From Pteria penguin (lineage: Eukaryota; Mollusca; Bivalvia; Pterioida; Pteriidae), in contig CM068588.1 of assembly GCA_035048485.1 (NCBI GenBank), positions 372,001-436,000 of the forward strand: a DNA stretch of 64,000 nucleotides. The letters run 5' to 3'. Both the position numbers and the translations under genes were made by a program. How positions within the stretch are numbered: the stretch's first letter is position 1; each line of letters starts with the position of its first letter. The notes beneath the pieces are model-generated. The model saw only the letters and a list, made by a program, of their open reading frames with translations, had not been told where the DNA came from and searched no databases. Of the stretch, positions 33,601 through 41,315 are shown piece after piece.

Positions 33601-33969
33601 ATATGCATCTTTCTATAATAGAAAACAAAATGAAATAAAACATTCCGAAAATATATAGGATTTTTAACCATTACTTTTTAAGATAAGATGGCATTTCCCC
33701 TCGATCTGCACACGTGCCTGTGTACCAGGGAAGATATTTACAACTTCGCTACCGAATGTAAAGCCATGGGAGTCCAGTACATCGGGCTCTGCTGTGGAAA
33801 TTCATCTAACTTCCTACGAATAATCTCGGAGGTTTACGAGAAGACTGCGCCTGCGCTGAAATATTCTCCGGAAATGGAGAAACACTATATTTTTGGAGAT
33901 AAGGAGAAGTTTAATGATTACTACACAGAAACATATAAATCCAGCATATCTGTTCATCAGACTTCTTAG
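18489..33969 (+). CDS. Betaine--homocysteine S-methyltransferase-like gene, six exons, 5' end missing
   Basis: Exons 18489-18679, 29204-29398, 30486-30597, 31109-31287, 32933-33014 and 33683-33969 join in consistent phases to 347 codons and a TAG. Family enzymes move a methyl group from betaine to homocysteine, giving methionine and dimethylglycine, and use a zinc held by three Cys. Those are visible here as GVNCG (TGT at 31228-31230) and the pair in YIGLCCGN. Other family blocks are [63 protein letters not shown] and [12 protein letters not shown]. The sequence is closer to the invertebrate BHMT-like clade than to vertebrate BHMT. Where I align the vertebrate homocysteine-binding Asp (GDGG) this protein has AEGY, so substrate use could differ. 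Human BHMT is about 406 residues. Cytosolic; bivalves hold much betaine as osmolyte. Confidence 0.92.
18985..19300 (+). repeat. RT-element tail repeat, copy 2
   Basis: GCGGTTACGATACCGACTTAG, GTTAACCGGTTTAGGAGCG and AATAATCCTCCATATAGAG, parallel to 13680-13990 through AAGCCGTGCT. It sits in the first visible BHMT intron. Confidence 0.75.
19495..19676 (-). repeat. Dispersed module, inverted copy
   Basis: On the minus strand it reads GGTGCACCAGATGTACATTTC through ACTTATGTCTCC to AAGGACAGAGCTGTGCATGA. This is the whole module of 282-500 in reverse. Confidence 0.7.
20358..20735. repeat. Left subterminal AACGTTAA array
   Basis: Dense degenerate repeats of TTAATTTAACGTTAA and its near-palindromic variants over about 370 bases. 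Confidence 0.8.
20930..21288 (+). mobile_element. Hairpin-ended repeat, short copy
   Basis: It ends TAATACGCCCACATTTTAAATGCGGGTGTATAAAAA-like: an imperfect hairpin then GTATAAAAAG, as in the elements ending at 36170 and 37344. An internal phrase, TTTCATATGACACCATCAAA, occurs twice (about 21010 and 21157). Confidence 0.6.
21340..21985 (+). repeat. 341-bp tandem duplication
   Basis: The segment CCCCGCGGAGGGTTTGACTT ... CTTTCGTATTTTGCAT occurs twice, 341 bp apart and nearly identical (21349 and 21690 starts). It contains the GGGGACGCTCACTCCTCCCG / CCCCTGAATTTCAGGGGTCC phrase of a dispersed repeat family. Each copy opens a 69-codon frame that I do not regard as a gene. Confidence 0.9.
23067..23146. 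mobile_element. Short inverted-repeat element, CAGTGGCGGATC ends
   Basis: Starts CAGTGGCGGATCCAGG and ends AAAAATCCGCCACTG, 80 bases, with a poly-C core. Relatives at 30223-30380 and, with altered ends, 33354-33533. No clear target duplication here. Confidence 0.7.
23577..23664. repeat. Palindrome, arms about 37 bases
   Basis: ATATCACAATTTTTGAGAAT ... ATATTCAT, an 11-base loop, then the reverse complement ATGAATATT ... GTGATAT with a few mismatches. Confidence 0.8.
24445..24470. repeat. (GTCT)n microsatellite
   Basis: A short run of TGTC/GTCT units near the right subterminal region of the TA-flanked element. Confidence 0.8.
24540..24711. repeat. Right subterminal AACGTTAA array
   Basis: The mirror of the left array: TTAACGTTAAATTAACGTTA-type units running into the right terminal inverted repeat. 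Confidence 0.8.
24714..25421 (-). other. Two unrecognised minus-strand open frames
   Basis: A frame at 25421-25050 (123 codons, with CQNCEE and DKCHEC Cys pairs) and one at 24959-24693 (88 codons, which runs into the terminal repeat) are longer than most chance frames here. I do not recognise either. A GCAAG|GTAAGA donor-like site at 25020 lies between them, so they could be exons of one minus-strand gene or the remains of an element. An overlapping frame at 25375-25154 is open too, which lowers confidence in coding. Confidence 0.3.
25751..26170 (-). other. Unrecognised 139-codon open frame, perhaps element-derived
   Basis: Starts [16 protein letters not shown] and ends near [20 protein letters not shown]. 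The Trp-Ser-Ser-Ser-Pro / [10 protein letters not shown] segment reminds me of repetitive uncharacterised proteins in bivalve genomes, but I cannot name the family. A 25-base poly-T run lies just upstream of the start. It sits in the BHMT intron on the opposite strand. Whether expressed is unknown. Confidence 0.4.
26189..26213. repeat. Poly-T tract
   Basis: A run of about 25 T, the longest homopolymer in this part of the window. Confidence 0.95.
26897..27530 (+). pseudogene. Frameshifted remnant of an unrecognised ORF
   Basis: One frame (26897-27208) carries [16 protein letters not shown] and [10 protein letters not shown]. From about 27120 the sense continues in another frame: [34 protein letters not shown], then [17 protein letters not shown]. 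The switch falls near an A-run (27119-27125). The two halves look like one protein with a CxxC-C-xx-C start and a PNPK..PFMGH end, disrupted by a single shift. I recall similar repetitive proteins in bivalves but cannot assign a function. Confidence 0.5.
27600..28140. other. BHMT intron, nothing recognised
   Basis: AT-rich DNA without supported features. Confidence 0.35.
28152..28265 (+). repeat. RT-element tail repeat, partial copy
   Basis: GACATTACAAAAATACTGATT, AGATACCGACTTAGGACGGT, CCCGGTTAACCGGTTTACGG and CACCTTCCCA; truncated on the right. Confidence 0.7.
28325..28640 (+). repeat. RT-element tail repeat, copy 3
   Basis: GGCACCGACTTGGAACGGTC, then TTTCCACTCATCA, AGTAATCCTCCATTTAGAGA and CATCAACAGGGGCATACCGC, parallel to 13680-13990. 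Confidence 0.7.
28960..29130 (-). repeat. RT-element tail repeat and T-like end, inverted copy
   Basis: Contains GTTAACCGGTTAACCAGGC, TTGACCGTCCTAAGTCGGTA and a diverged TGCTCTATGGCGACTTTT block. It ends about 75 bases before BHMT exon b and faces the copies at 28152 and 28325. Confidence 0.7.
29204..29398 (+). CDS. BHMT-like exon b
   Basis: 195 nt, 65 codons, phase 0 at both ends; acceptor TTTCTTTAG, donor AAG|GTTGGT. Encodes [33 protein letters not shown] and [14 protein letters not shown]. The first Tyr pair is where vertebrate BHMT has its substrate-contacting FYAS. Confidence 0.92.
29399..30222. other. BHMT intron, nothing recognised
   Basis: Non-repetitive within this window; an open frame at 29447-29698 on the minus strand has no support. 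Confidence 0.35.
30223..30380. mobile_element. Short inverted-repeat element with CAGTGGCG ends
   Basis: 158 bases, starting CAGTGGCGAATTTAGAGG and ending CTTGGATCCGCCACTG, with G- and C-runs inside. TTTAC flanks it on both sides, a possible short target duplication. It lies about 100 bases before BHMT exon c. Confidence 0.7.
30486..30597 (+). CDS. BHMT-like exon c
   Basis: 112 nt, acceptor TTGTACAG, donor AACG|GTACAG (phase 1). Encodes [20 protein letters not shown] then [17 protein letters not shown]. It joins exon b directly as KEQIEWAV, a typical family phrase. Confidence 0.92.
31037..31059. repeat. C-rich tract
   Basis: CCCCCTCCCCCC... run in the BHMT intron about 50 bases before exon d. 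Confidence 0.8.
31109..31287 (+). CDS. BHMT-like exon d (first zinc Cys)
   Basis: 179 nt, acceptor GATACAG, donor AAG|GTACGT. Encodes [30 protein letters not shown] and [13 protein letters not shown]. The Cys in GVNCG is the first of the three zinc ligands of the family. Confidence 0.93.
31742..31985 (+). mobile_element. tRNA-derived SINE with intact target duplication
   Basis: The head has a pol III A-box-like TAGCGCAGTCGG and B box GGTTCGATTCC (31796-31806). It is followed by a CTCGGGTTTTCTCCGGGTAC / GGTTTCTTCCCACAC body common to several invertebrate SINEs and an A-rich end. The 10-bp direct repeat ATCGGTGTTC flanks it exactly (31732-31741 and 31986-31995), so the insertion is recent. Located in the BHMT intron between exons d and e, sense orientation. 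Confidence 0.9.
32360..32770. repeat. 18-bp minisatellite
   Basis: Over 20 tandem units of about 18 bases, TCCGATAGAAACTGTCAG and variants. As 18 is a multiple of three, the minus strand stays open for 178 codons of a repeating TDSFYR hexapeptide; I do not call it a gene. Flanking sequence (32336-32360 and 32775-32860) matches 9900-10110, the tail region next to the RT pseudogene, so the array probably grew inside an RT-element remnant. Confidence 0.9.
32933..33014 (+). CDS. BHMT-like exon e
   Basis: 82 nt, acceptor TCTTTACAG, donor TCAG|GTAAAT (phase 1). Encodes [20 protein letters not shown] then SLTIPNS. Confidence 0.92.
33354..33533. mobile_element. Inverted-repeat element, GCGCGGATCCAG ends
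   Basis: Starts GCGCGGATCCAGAAAG and ends TTTCTGGATCCGCGTATGC, 180 bases, related to the CAGTGGCGGATCC elements. Lies about 150 bases before the last BHMT exon. Confidence 0.65.
33683..33969 (+). CDS. BHMT-like exon f (terminal; Cys pair)
   Basis: 287 nt including TAG. Acceptor TTTTTAAG; two bases complete an Asp codon, then [50 protein letters not shown] and a short [10 protein letters not shown] tail. CC are zinc ligands two and three. The ATG inside the exon is not the start of a separate gene: the phase joins exon e. Confidence 0.93.
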
Positions 33970-34356
33970 AGAATAACTGTTCATCAGACTTTTTAGAGAA
34001 TGTGAAACATGAAATGCATATCCTAGCATTCATGATGAATCCATTATAATTGTTCAGCAAATTTCTTTGAGAATGTCAGATATGGCTATACATATACTAG
34101 TAATCATAATATGTAATTGAATTTTCGCCAAATTTATACATTATTTCAAGCAGAAAATCATTTGATTACATATATACAAGTAATACATCAGTAACCAAGG
34201 TAACTGATGATGTTACGATTGTAAATATAAAAGAGATATCGATACAAATATTTCATGCATAACATGATTACAGAAATAACGCACGAAATAAGTATTCACA
34301 GATCTAAAAGACACTACAATTAATTAATGCATTATACATGTACTATAATAATAAAA

Positions 34357-34362
34357 CAATAA
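34357..34362 (+). terminator. Possible BHMT poly(A) signal
   Basis: AATAAA in the AT-rich 3' flank, about 390 bases after the stop. Other A-rich motifs nearby make the choice uncertain. Confidence 0.3.
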
Positions 34363-34573
34363 AGAGAAATGCTAAACATATATTTCTTTGCAAAACGACA
34401 AACATTATAAATCTACTTAATTACGGGTTCAGACCCAAAAAGATCTGGAATGAGAATCTTAGCCCTACGTTACCTTTATTTTTCATACATTAGAAAAAAG
34501 ATGAGTAAGCTCAAATTGGGTGTATCAACTCACTTTCGTTTTATTTACATTCTCAGTAACAAAAATAGAAAAG

Positions 34574-36170
34574 AACAAGAGCAACGCCTAGCGTGGCTAA
34601 ATACGCCCGCTTACTTTGGACGGGATCAATGTGAACGTATGGTTTTATTACCCCCAAACATGGGTCTCTTTGGTAATACTTTTATGAAATACTGAAATCC
34701 AAAAAGAGGGATCCAAGTCCCATAACTCTGTAACAACAAAATGGAATTTGCTTAAAAATGAAAAGTGGCTTCCCCTACATTATTTAAGCATTCTGTATAA
34801 GTTTAATGAAAAACAACAGAGGTTTACTTAAGTTATCGCGTTACATACCATCTCCATACCATCTTATCATAGTAAAAAGGTTTTATTCACTTTGCATATT
34901 GTGACCTTGGCCGTTGAGCTATGACCTTGGGCGAAGGTCATGACACAACCTTGGGTCCTAAGTAAAAATTCTGTGAAATATTATTGAAATCCATGCACAG
35001 AAGAAGAAGTTATTGCCCGAACAAGGTTTTATTCACTTTCTATGTTGTGACCTTGACCTTTGACGGTCAAGGTCATAACACAACCTTTGGACCTAAGTAA
35101 CAATTCTGTGAAATTTTATTGAAATTCATGCACAGGGAAGAAGTTATGACCCAAACAAGGTTTTGTTTACTTTGCATGTTATGACCTTGACCTTTGACCA
35201 ATGACCTTGGGTCAAGTGTAACAATTTCGTGACATATTATTGAAATCCATGCACAGGGCAAGAAGTTATGGCCCGAACAAGGTTTTATTCACTTTGCATG
35301 TTGTGGCCTTGACCTTTGCCCTATGACCTTCGGTCAAGATTATGACACACCCTTGGGTCTTTAGTAACAATTCTGTGAAATATTATTGAAATCCATGCAC
35401 AGGGGAGAAGTTATGGCCCGAGCAAGATTTTACTCACTTTGCATGTTGTGACCTTGACCTTTGACCTATGAATTTGGGTAAAGTGTAACAATTCTGTGAA
35501 ATATAATTGAAATCCATAGACAGGGGAAGGAGTTATGGCCCGAACAACGTTTTATTCACTTTGAATGTCGTGACCTTGACCTTTGACCTATGACAGTGGG
35601 TCCTAAGTAACAATTCTGTGAAATATTATTGAAATCCATGCACAGGGGAAGAAGTTATGGCCTGGACAAAATTTTACTCACTTTGCATGTTGTGACTTTG
35701 ACCTTTGACCTATGACCTTGGGTCAAGGTCATGACACACCCATGGGTCCTAAGTAAGAATTCTGTGAAATATTATTGAAATCCATGCACAGGGGAAAATA
35801 TTATGGCCCGGACAAGGTTTTACTCACTTTGCAAGTTGTGACCTTGACCTTTCATCTATGACCTTGAGTCAAGGTCATGACACATTCTTTGGTCCTAAGT
35901 AACAATTCTGTGAAATATTGAAATCCATGCACAGGGGAAGAAGTTATGGCCCAGACAAGGTTTTACTCTGCTTGTTGTGACCTTGACCTTTGACCTTGGT
36001 TCAAGGTCATAACACACCCTTGGGTCCTAAGTAACAATTTTGTGAAATATTATTGAAATCCATGCACAGGGAAAGAAGTAATAGCCAGACAAGCTTATCC
36101 CGGACGCCAGACGCTGGACGGACAATGCCATAACTTAATATATCCCGTCTTAAGACGGGTGTATAAAAAA
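34574..36170 (+). mobile_element. Hairpin-ended element with central tandem array
   Basis: It begins AACAAGAGCAACGCC and ends with GACGGACAATGCCATAAC then the hairpin TCCCGTCTTAAGACGGG and GTATAAAAA. Its relative at 36738-37344 shares both ends but lacks the array. The architecture (no terminal inverted repeats, 3' hairpin, central minisatellite) is that of non-autonomous Helitron-like/pearl-type elements of bivalves. No protein is encoded. Confidence 0.8.
34880..36080 (+). repeat. Tandem array, about nine units of 110-145 bp, rich in TGACCTTGACCTTTGACC
   Basis: Each unit carries CATGCACAGGGGAAGAAGTT, GGTTTTATTCACTTTGCATG, a TGACCTTGACCTTTGACC phrase and CAATTCTGTGAAATATTATT. Several units also have CCTTGGGTCAAGGTCATGAC. 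Units differ by scattered substitutions and small indels. Confidence 0.92.
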
Positions 36171-36239
36171 TAAATAAAATGAAAGTGTACTCGTGTGAAG
36201 TGCTGAAAATTTTCTGTTTCATATGTTACTTTTACATAT

Positions 36240-36430
36240 TCATGGCAAGTGTGACTAGCCAAACACAAGACGTTTACTTTTCTCGAGAACCTGTTTTCGC
36301 CTCTAACAGGAGACATTTCCCAGGCATCTGTTTTTGCTTCTAACAGGAGACAATATTTTTCCCGGGCACCAGTTTTCGCCTCTAAGAAGACACGTTTACT
36401 TATCCCGGACATCTGTTTTCGCCGCTGATT
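36240..36430 (+). repeat. Diverged dispersed repeat
   Basis: CATGGCAAGTGTGACTAGCC and three uneven repetitions of GTTTTCGCCTCTAACAGGAG. Related to the GACTAGCC...CCTGGTCTC phrase at 21485. Confidence 0.6.
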
Positions 36431-36514
36431 GGAGTTTTTAAGTCACTTACAACGCCTCTTACATCATACTGGAACATATTGAAGCTGGAGGAAAACAACT
36501 TCTCAAACGCAATG

Positions 36515-36737
36515 GTGTAATCAGGAAATGGGACAAAGATTGTCTGCAACAAACACCACATGTAGTGGTGTCACTAGGAAATAAGACAAATATTGCTCGC
36601 ACCACACGCCAAATGCAGTGGTGTAATTAGGAAATACGACACATATTGCTTGTACCACACACTGCATCAAGTGGTGTAATCAGAAAATGAGACAAAGATT
36701 GTCTGCAGCACAAACTAAATGCAGAGGTGTGATAAGG
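36515..36737. repeat. Minisatellite, left part
   Basis: Units of about 63-66 bases: AGTGGTGTAATCAGAAAAT, GACAAAGATTGTCTGCA, CACACCAAATGC. It continues at 37345-37560 after the inserted element. Confidence 0.85.
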
Positions 36738-37344
36738 AACAAGAGCAACGCCAAGCGTGGCATAATACGCCCGTCGCTTAATTCGGACAGGATCAATTCG
36801 CATTTGGCATGATTTTCATGAAAAACATCTGACGTTTACTGAAGTTAATTGCGTTTTATAGCATTTTATCATAGGAATAAGTCCAAGGGCAATAACTCCT
36901 GCAGAAATGGTCCTATCCAACCCATCTTGGAACTTGACCTGCAAAAAAACTAGAAATTTTTTGGTACAACCCCCCCCCTAACACCTCCCCCCCCTCCTAA
37001 ATTTCTCAGAAATGAAGAAAAAGATATCAATACCTGTAAAATATGTGGAAGTTGGTACATTTTACTTGTTTCATGGTAAATTTCATAATGTTTTTACAAA
37101 AATTAGATTTTTAATGAATTTTCAAAACAAAATCTTGAAATTTATAAGTCCAAGGGCCATAAATCTGTCAAAAGTGATCAATCGTAACAAAACTCGAACT
37201 GGTACTAACGCTGCTTAATATAAAGCTATATACCAAATTTCAATTCAAGATCTTGAAAGACGGCAAAAAAAGTCTGGAAAACATGACCCCGGACGGACAG
37301 CGCCATGACATAATACGTCCCGTCTAATGACGGGCGTATAAAAA
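36738..37344 (+). mobile_element. Hairpin-ended element inserted in a minisatellite
   Basis: Same ends as 34574-36170: AACAAGAGCAACGCCAAGCG at the left; GGACGGACAGCGCCATGACA, the hairpin CGTCCCGTCTAATGACGGGCG and TATAAAAA at the right. It splits a minisatellite whose two halves join as GATAAGG/GGACAAAGACTG, giving a natural empty-site picture. It contains C-runs near 36968 and 36987 and no ORF of note. Confidence 0.85.
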
Positions 37345-37560
37345 GGACAAAGACTGTTGGTACCGCAAGACATCACACACCAAACACAGTGGTGTAATCA
37401 GAAAATAAGACACAGAATGCCTGCACCACAACAAACACAGTGGTGTAATCAGAAAATAAGACACAGAATGCCTGCACCACACCAAACGCAGTGGTGTAAT
37501 CTCGAAATAGGACAGAGATTGTCTGCACCATACACCAAATACTTAACCACTACACCTAGC
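37345..37560. repeat. Minisatellite, right part
   Basis: CACAGTGGTGTAATCAGAAAATAAGACACAGAATGCCTGCACCACA-type units, three copies, continuing 36515-36737. Confidence 0.85.
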
Positions 37561-39893
37561 CTGCCTCTCATTAAGTTCTTGCACCGTGGTAACATAAGTG
37601 GCAGTTTATACCTACAGTACACTTTCTCCGAATGATAAAAAAGAGTAGATTACAGTCTATATGTTTAATTCTTAGTGATAAAAGCCAAGTTGTGAAAGAT
37701 TCTCTAACAATCCACATAATCAGTAACAAATTTCATTCCAAATAACAATTTTAAGTAAAAATGTGAAACAAAATTTCAGATCATAACCAGTACAATTAAA
37801 GCTAGACTAAAGTACAGACTTTAAAACGAAGCATTTTTTCCTATTACGCTTCGACTTGAATTCTTGCTGCTCTATGAAGAAATATAAGATACATTACCTG
37901 ATAATATAATATGTATCACGATATGTGAGCAACAATACAATGTGTATTGCCATATACTATCTAGACATAATTTTTTTTATCTACTCATGCAGTTTCATGA
38001 AGCAGCTATCAAATGGCATTCAGAGTAAAAAAAAGGAGATGCATAATAACTTAAACTAGAAATATGTTACAAATTTATACGAAAGCAACAAAATGATTTA
38101 GATAATTCTTTCAGGGTCGTGTTGAATTATTAGCCCTATCTCAAAGATTTCAATATACACAATGTATACATATATAACAAAAATATCATTACCATTGTTA
38201 CTAATTTTTATAGAGAAAGGCATTGCTGTATCGTTTGAGCTCTTTCCTATTTTGTATCATGATCTGAGAGTCACAATGTATTGTGTCATAGTAGATTGCT
38301 GAACAACTAGTCTTTTACTAATACAATCCAACACCAAGCTGAAGGGTGTTGTAGAACAGCAAAATTACAAGTCTAAATTTAAATTCTTGGCATTTTTCAA
38401 AAAGAGAAATAAATAATTTGAACCGTGTCTATATTGATGTACTGCATTAATACTCATGTATGCATCAGATTCATCCACCTTGGTACGGTGCCATAAACTG
38501 AGAAATACTTTAGTTATAATTTCAAATTCTTCTGTTTAACAATGAATTAATATCTGGGATTTGGATTTTATTGGGTTTTATTCTATCAATAGATCGAATT
38601 AAACTATTCTGCGTGACAATTTATTTGAACGTTTGATAATGAAATAAATCAAAATGAAATAACTGACTTCAGTATTTTCTCATTTTATGGCACCGGACTC
38701 TTATCTTCTATTTATTTCTTAAAAGAAAGTTGAAACTACAATTATTATAATATAATCATAGTGATAACATTCACATTCAATTACATACATATATGATACA
38801 CAAGTGGGCTCAATTCATGAAAAAAATGTAGTTGTTGTCATACTTTCTTTCATTAAATTTTATTAAAAATCTTGTATGAACTAAAACCTATTTTTAAAAA
38901 GAGAAAATATTTTGTCATTCTTATAATGTATACTGCCTTTATAATGTATACAGCTTATGTAGAACAATTTAGATCTCAAACATCTTTTGGGAGATAAAAA
39001 AACCAGATTAATGTCAATGGTTGGTTTCCTAATATCTACCAAATATAGATCTATTGAGAAAGTAAGTTTAAACCATAATGCATTTCTGCAAAGTTTTACC
39101 ATGATAATTTTGAACAAATCATGGAAAATCATGGATGCAGGGGATCAAGAACAGTCACTCTGCCCTGACAACTATAGACCCTGCAAGACTACATGAATTA
39201 CATTCAGCAATTACACAATAAACACTTATCAGAAGGTACATTGCATATTTAGCATCACAGAAAGAAGTTTCTTTGGCATCTTCTGGAAGGCACTACTTGG
39301 TAGTAAATGGACAACAATAAACAGAAAATGTAATCAACAACAAATACACAAAGTTACAATGCAAGCAATGCTATGTACAGTTTATGAAAAATACAGAAAG
39401 AGTAATTGCAAAAACTGTCATTGTAACACTATTAATGATTGTTCATACTTCATTCTTGTACAATTCATGTGAAGAAACAGATAATAAGCACTAGAAATAA
39501 TATCCAGAGGCCCTTAATGTTACACCAAGTTATACACCTGCCTCACTATTGGTTCAAAGTCAAGGACAAGCACACAAGTGTTTGTTATACTTCCTATTTA
39601 CAAAATTATTACAGTACAAACATCACATGTAACATTTATACCGATATAAAGACAATAACCTGAACACAAAATCAATAAATAAAAGACCAGATTTAAATTA
39701 AATGTTTCTAATGGCCATACAGACTAATAAGGTCAAAGCATCTACCCAGCTTCTATTGTCCTTATAAGGTAAACTTCCCAGATGTATCTAGTACCCATTT
39801 ACAGCTGGGAAGACCAGACAAAGCAGATAAAAAGCTTAGTGGAAGGGTCAGATGAAGATCCATTGTAAATACTGCTATGACACTTGTCTATCT
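37561..39893. other. Between BHMT and RNF123 3' ends; no gene seen
   Basis: AT-rich DNA between the two convergent genes. It may include part of the RNF123 3' UTR, but no poly(A) site could be fixed. Open frames at 38881-39663 have no recognised features. Confidence 0.4.
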
Positions 39894-40121
39894 GGGACCA
39901 GTTGTTCGAAACTTTAACCAGTGGTAAAATTTCATCTAACTATATCTTTGAAATGGTAAGACTTAAAGTCATAGTCTGTGTACTGATTTGTAGCATTTGA
40001 AACAGGCTTTGTAAAGTAATTCAGATTTTTGTACAGAAATCCTATAAATTAAATTAATTGTCCCTCAAATTTAACCGCCGGTTAGCTTAACCAGTGGTTA
40101 AAGTTTCGAACAACTGGCCCC
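39894..40121. mobile_element. Inverted-repeat element A (GGGCCAGTTGTTCGAA ends)
   Basis: Starts GGGACCAGTTGTTCGAAAC and ends GTTTCGAACAACTGGCCC. The arms contain TTTAACCAGTGGTTAA-type sequence. About 228 bases with no ORF. Confidence 0.8.
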
Positions 40122-40136
40122 TGATTGTTACCATCA

Positions 40137-40383
40137 GGAGCCAGTTGTTCGAAATTTTAACCAGTGGTTAAGCTAACCAATGGTTAAATTTCATCTGACT
40201 ATATCTTTTGAAATAAGATGACTTAAAGTCATAGTCTATGTACTGATTTGCAGCATATGAAACAAGCTTTGTAAAGCAATTTAGATTTTTATACAGAAAT
40301 CTTATAAATTAAAGTAACTATCTCTCAAACTTTAACCACTGGTTAGCTTAACCAGCCGTTAAAGTTTCGAACAACTGGCCCCA
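40137..40383. mobile_element. Inverted-repeat element B
   Basis: A second copy 15 bases downstream of A in the same orientation, GGAGCCAGTTGTTCGAAA to CGAACAACTGGCCCC. The interiors are about 90% alike by eye (for example GACTTAAAGTCATAGTCT in both). Confidence 0.8.
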
Positions 40384-41164
40384 GCTGGAAAACTCACCTA
40401 CAATGGACTGTTGTCCAAAATACAAGCTGGGTAGAAGTTAAAGTCCTTTGATGCCCATTTAAAGCTGATTAGACTATGACATTGTGGATCTAGTCCATTC
40501 TGTTCAGTGGCCATGACAACAGTGGCCATGGCAACAATGGCCATGGCAAGGACTGAACAGTAAGTCTCGTCTTAAAAACAACACATTTATGTCCACCCAA
40601 AGTCAAGAACAAAATTGTCACATTTTCTTCTTTAATAAGTATCCATGTATTGTCATATTTTATAAAAACCTTAACAATCACCACCCCACACACACAAACA
40701 CTCTTCTTTCTTTTTCATCAGTTAATCAGTACTTGTGTATCATCTTAAGTTTTACTTTTATAAAATGTTTATTTTCAACAAAATGCAAACAATATAATAT
40801 CAAAGAGACTGTATTGTGTAATACTAGTCAATACAACTACATTAACATTGTCAATATTTCTTAAATTCACTAAATTTAAGCAGAACAAATTCAAAGAATA
40901 ATTTAATGACTCTTACACCTAATACTCTTGTTTCGTGTTCAATCGTATAGTATTTTATGGAAAACATTCATGAAAAGGAGAATTTTACTAAAACATAAAT
41001 GCCCAAGTCAGTATAAATTCTCCTACACAAAGTAAAAATCCTGAAAATAGGGCAAGTAGACAGTCATGCCAAACTCTATGACTTGGATCTTCTGCAGCAT
41101 GATCAATAGAATAACTCTGCACTTAAAGAAACAGCCAAATCAACATCCTAGAATTCATTGTGCA
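40384..41164. other. Probable RNF123 3' UTR/flank
   Basis: Downstream of the RNF123 stop on the minus strand. It includes a small palindromic cluster CTGTTCAGTGGCCATGACAA ... GGACTGAACAG at 40499-40562 with GTGGCCATGGCAACA repeated. No coding signal. Confidence 0.4.
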
Positions 41165-41315
41165 TCACATTTGATTTTGTTTGCCAGGAGGTAGTTTGTT
41201 ACCAGCACCAGGATTGGTCAATACATTTTGACCTTTGAGGTCACTCACAGAGGTCACTATAACCTTGCAGAAGAAACATTCTTTCTTACTCATCATCTGT
41301 TGACTAATGCAAGTT
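41165..41315 (-). CDS. RNF123 exon 17 (visible), RING second half and stop
   Basis: 151 nt; acceptor GGTTTCAG. Encodes (K)[17 protein letters not shown], giving the last three zinc ligands C..C-x2-C, then a Gly/Asn/Pro-rich tail ending KQNQM and TGA at 41165-41167. Confidence 0.94.

Noticed and set aside
33688..33969. Independent 93-residue protein starting at the ATG at 33688
   Set aside because: Its sequence is the C-terminus of BHMT, and the splice acceptor five bases before the ATG joins it to exon e.
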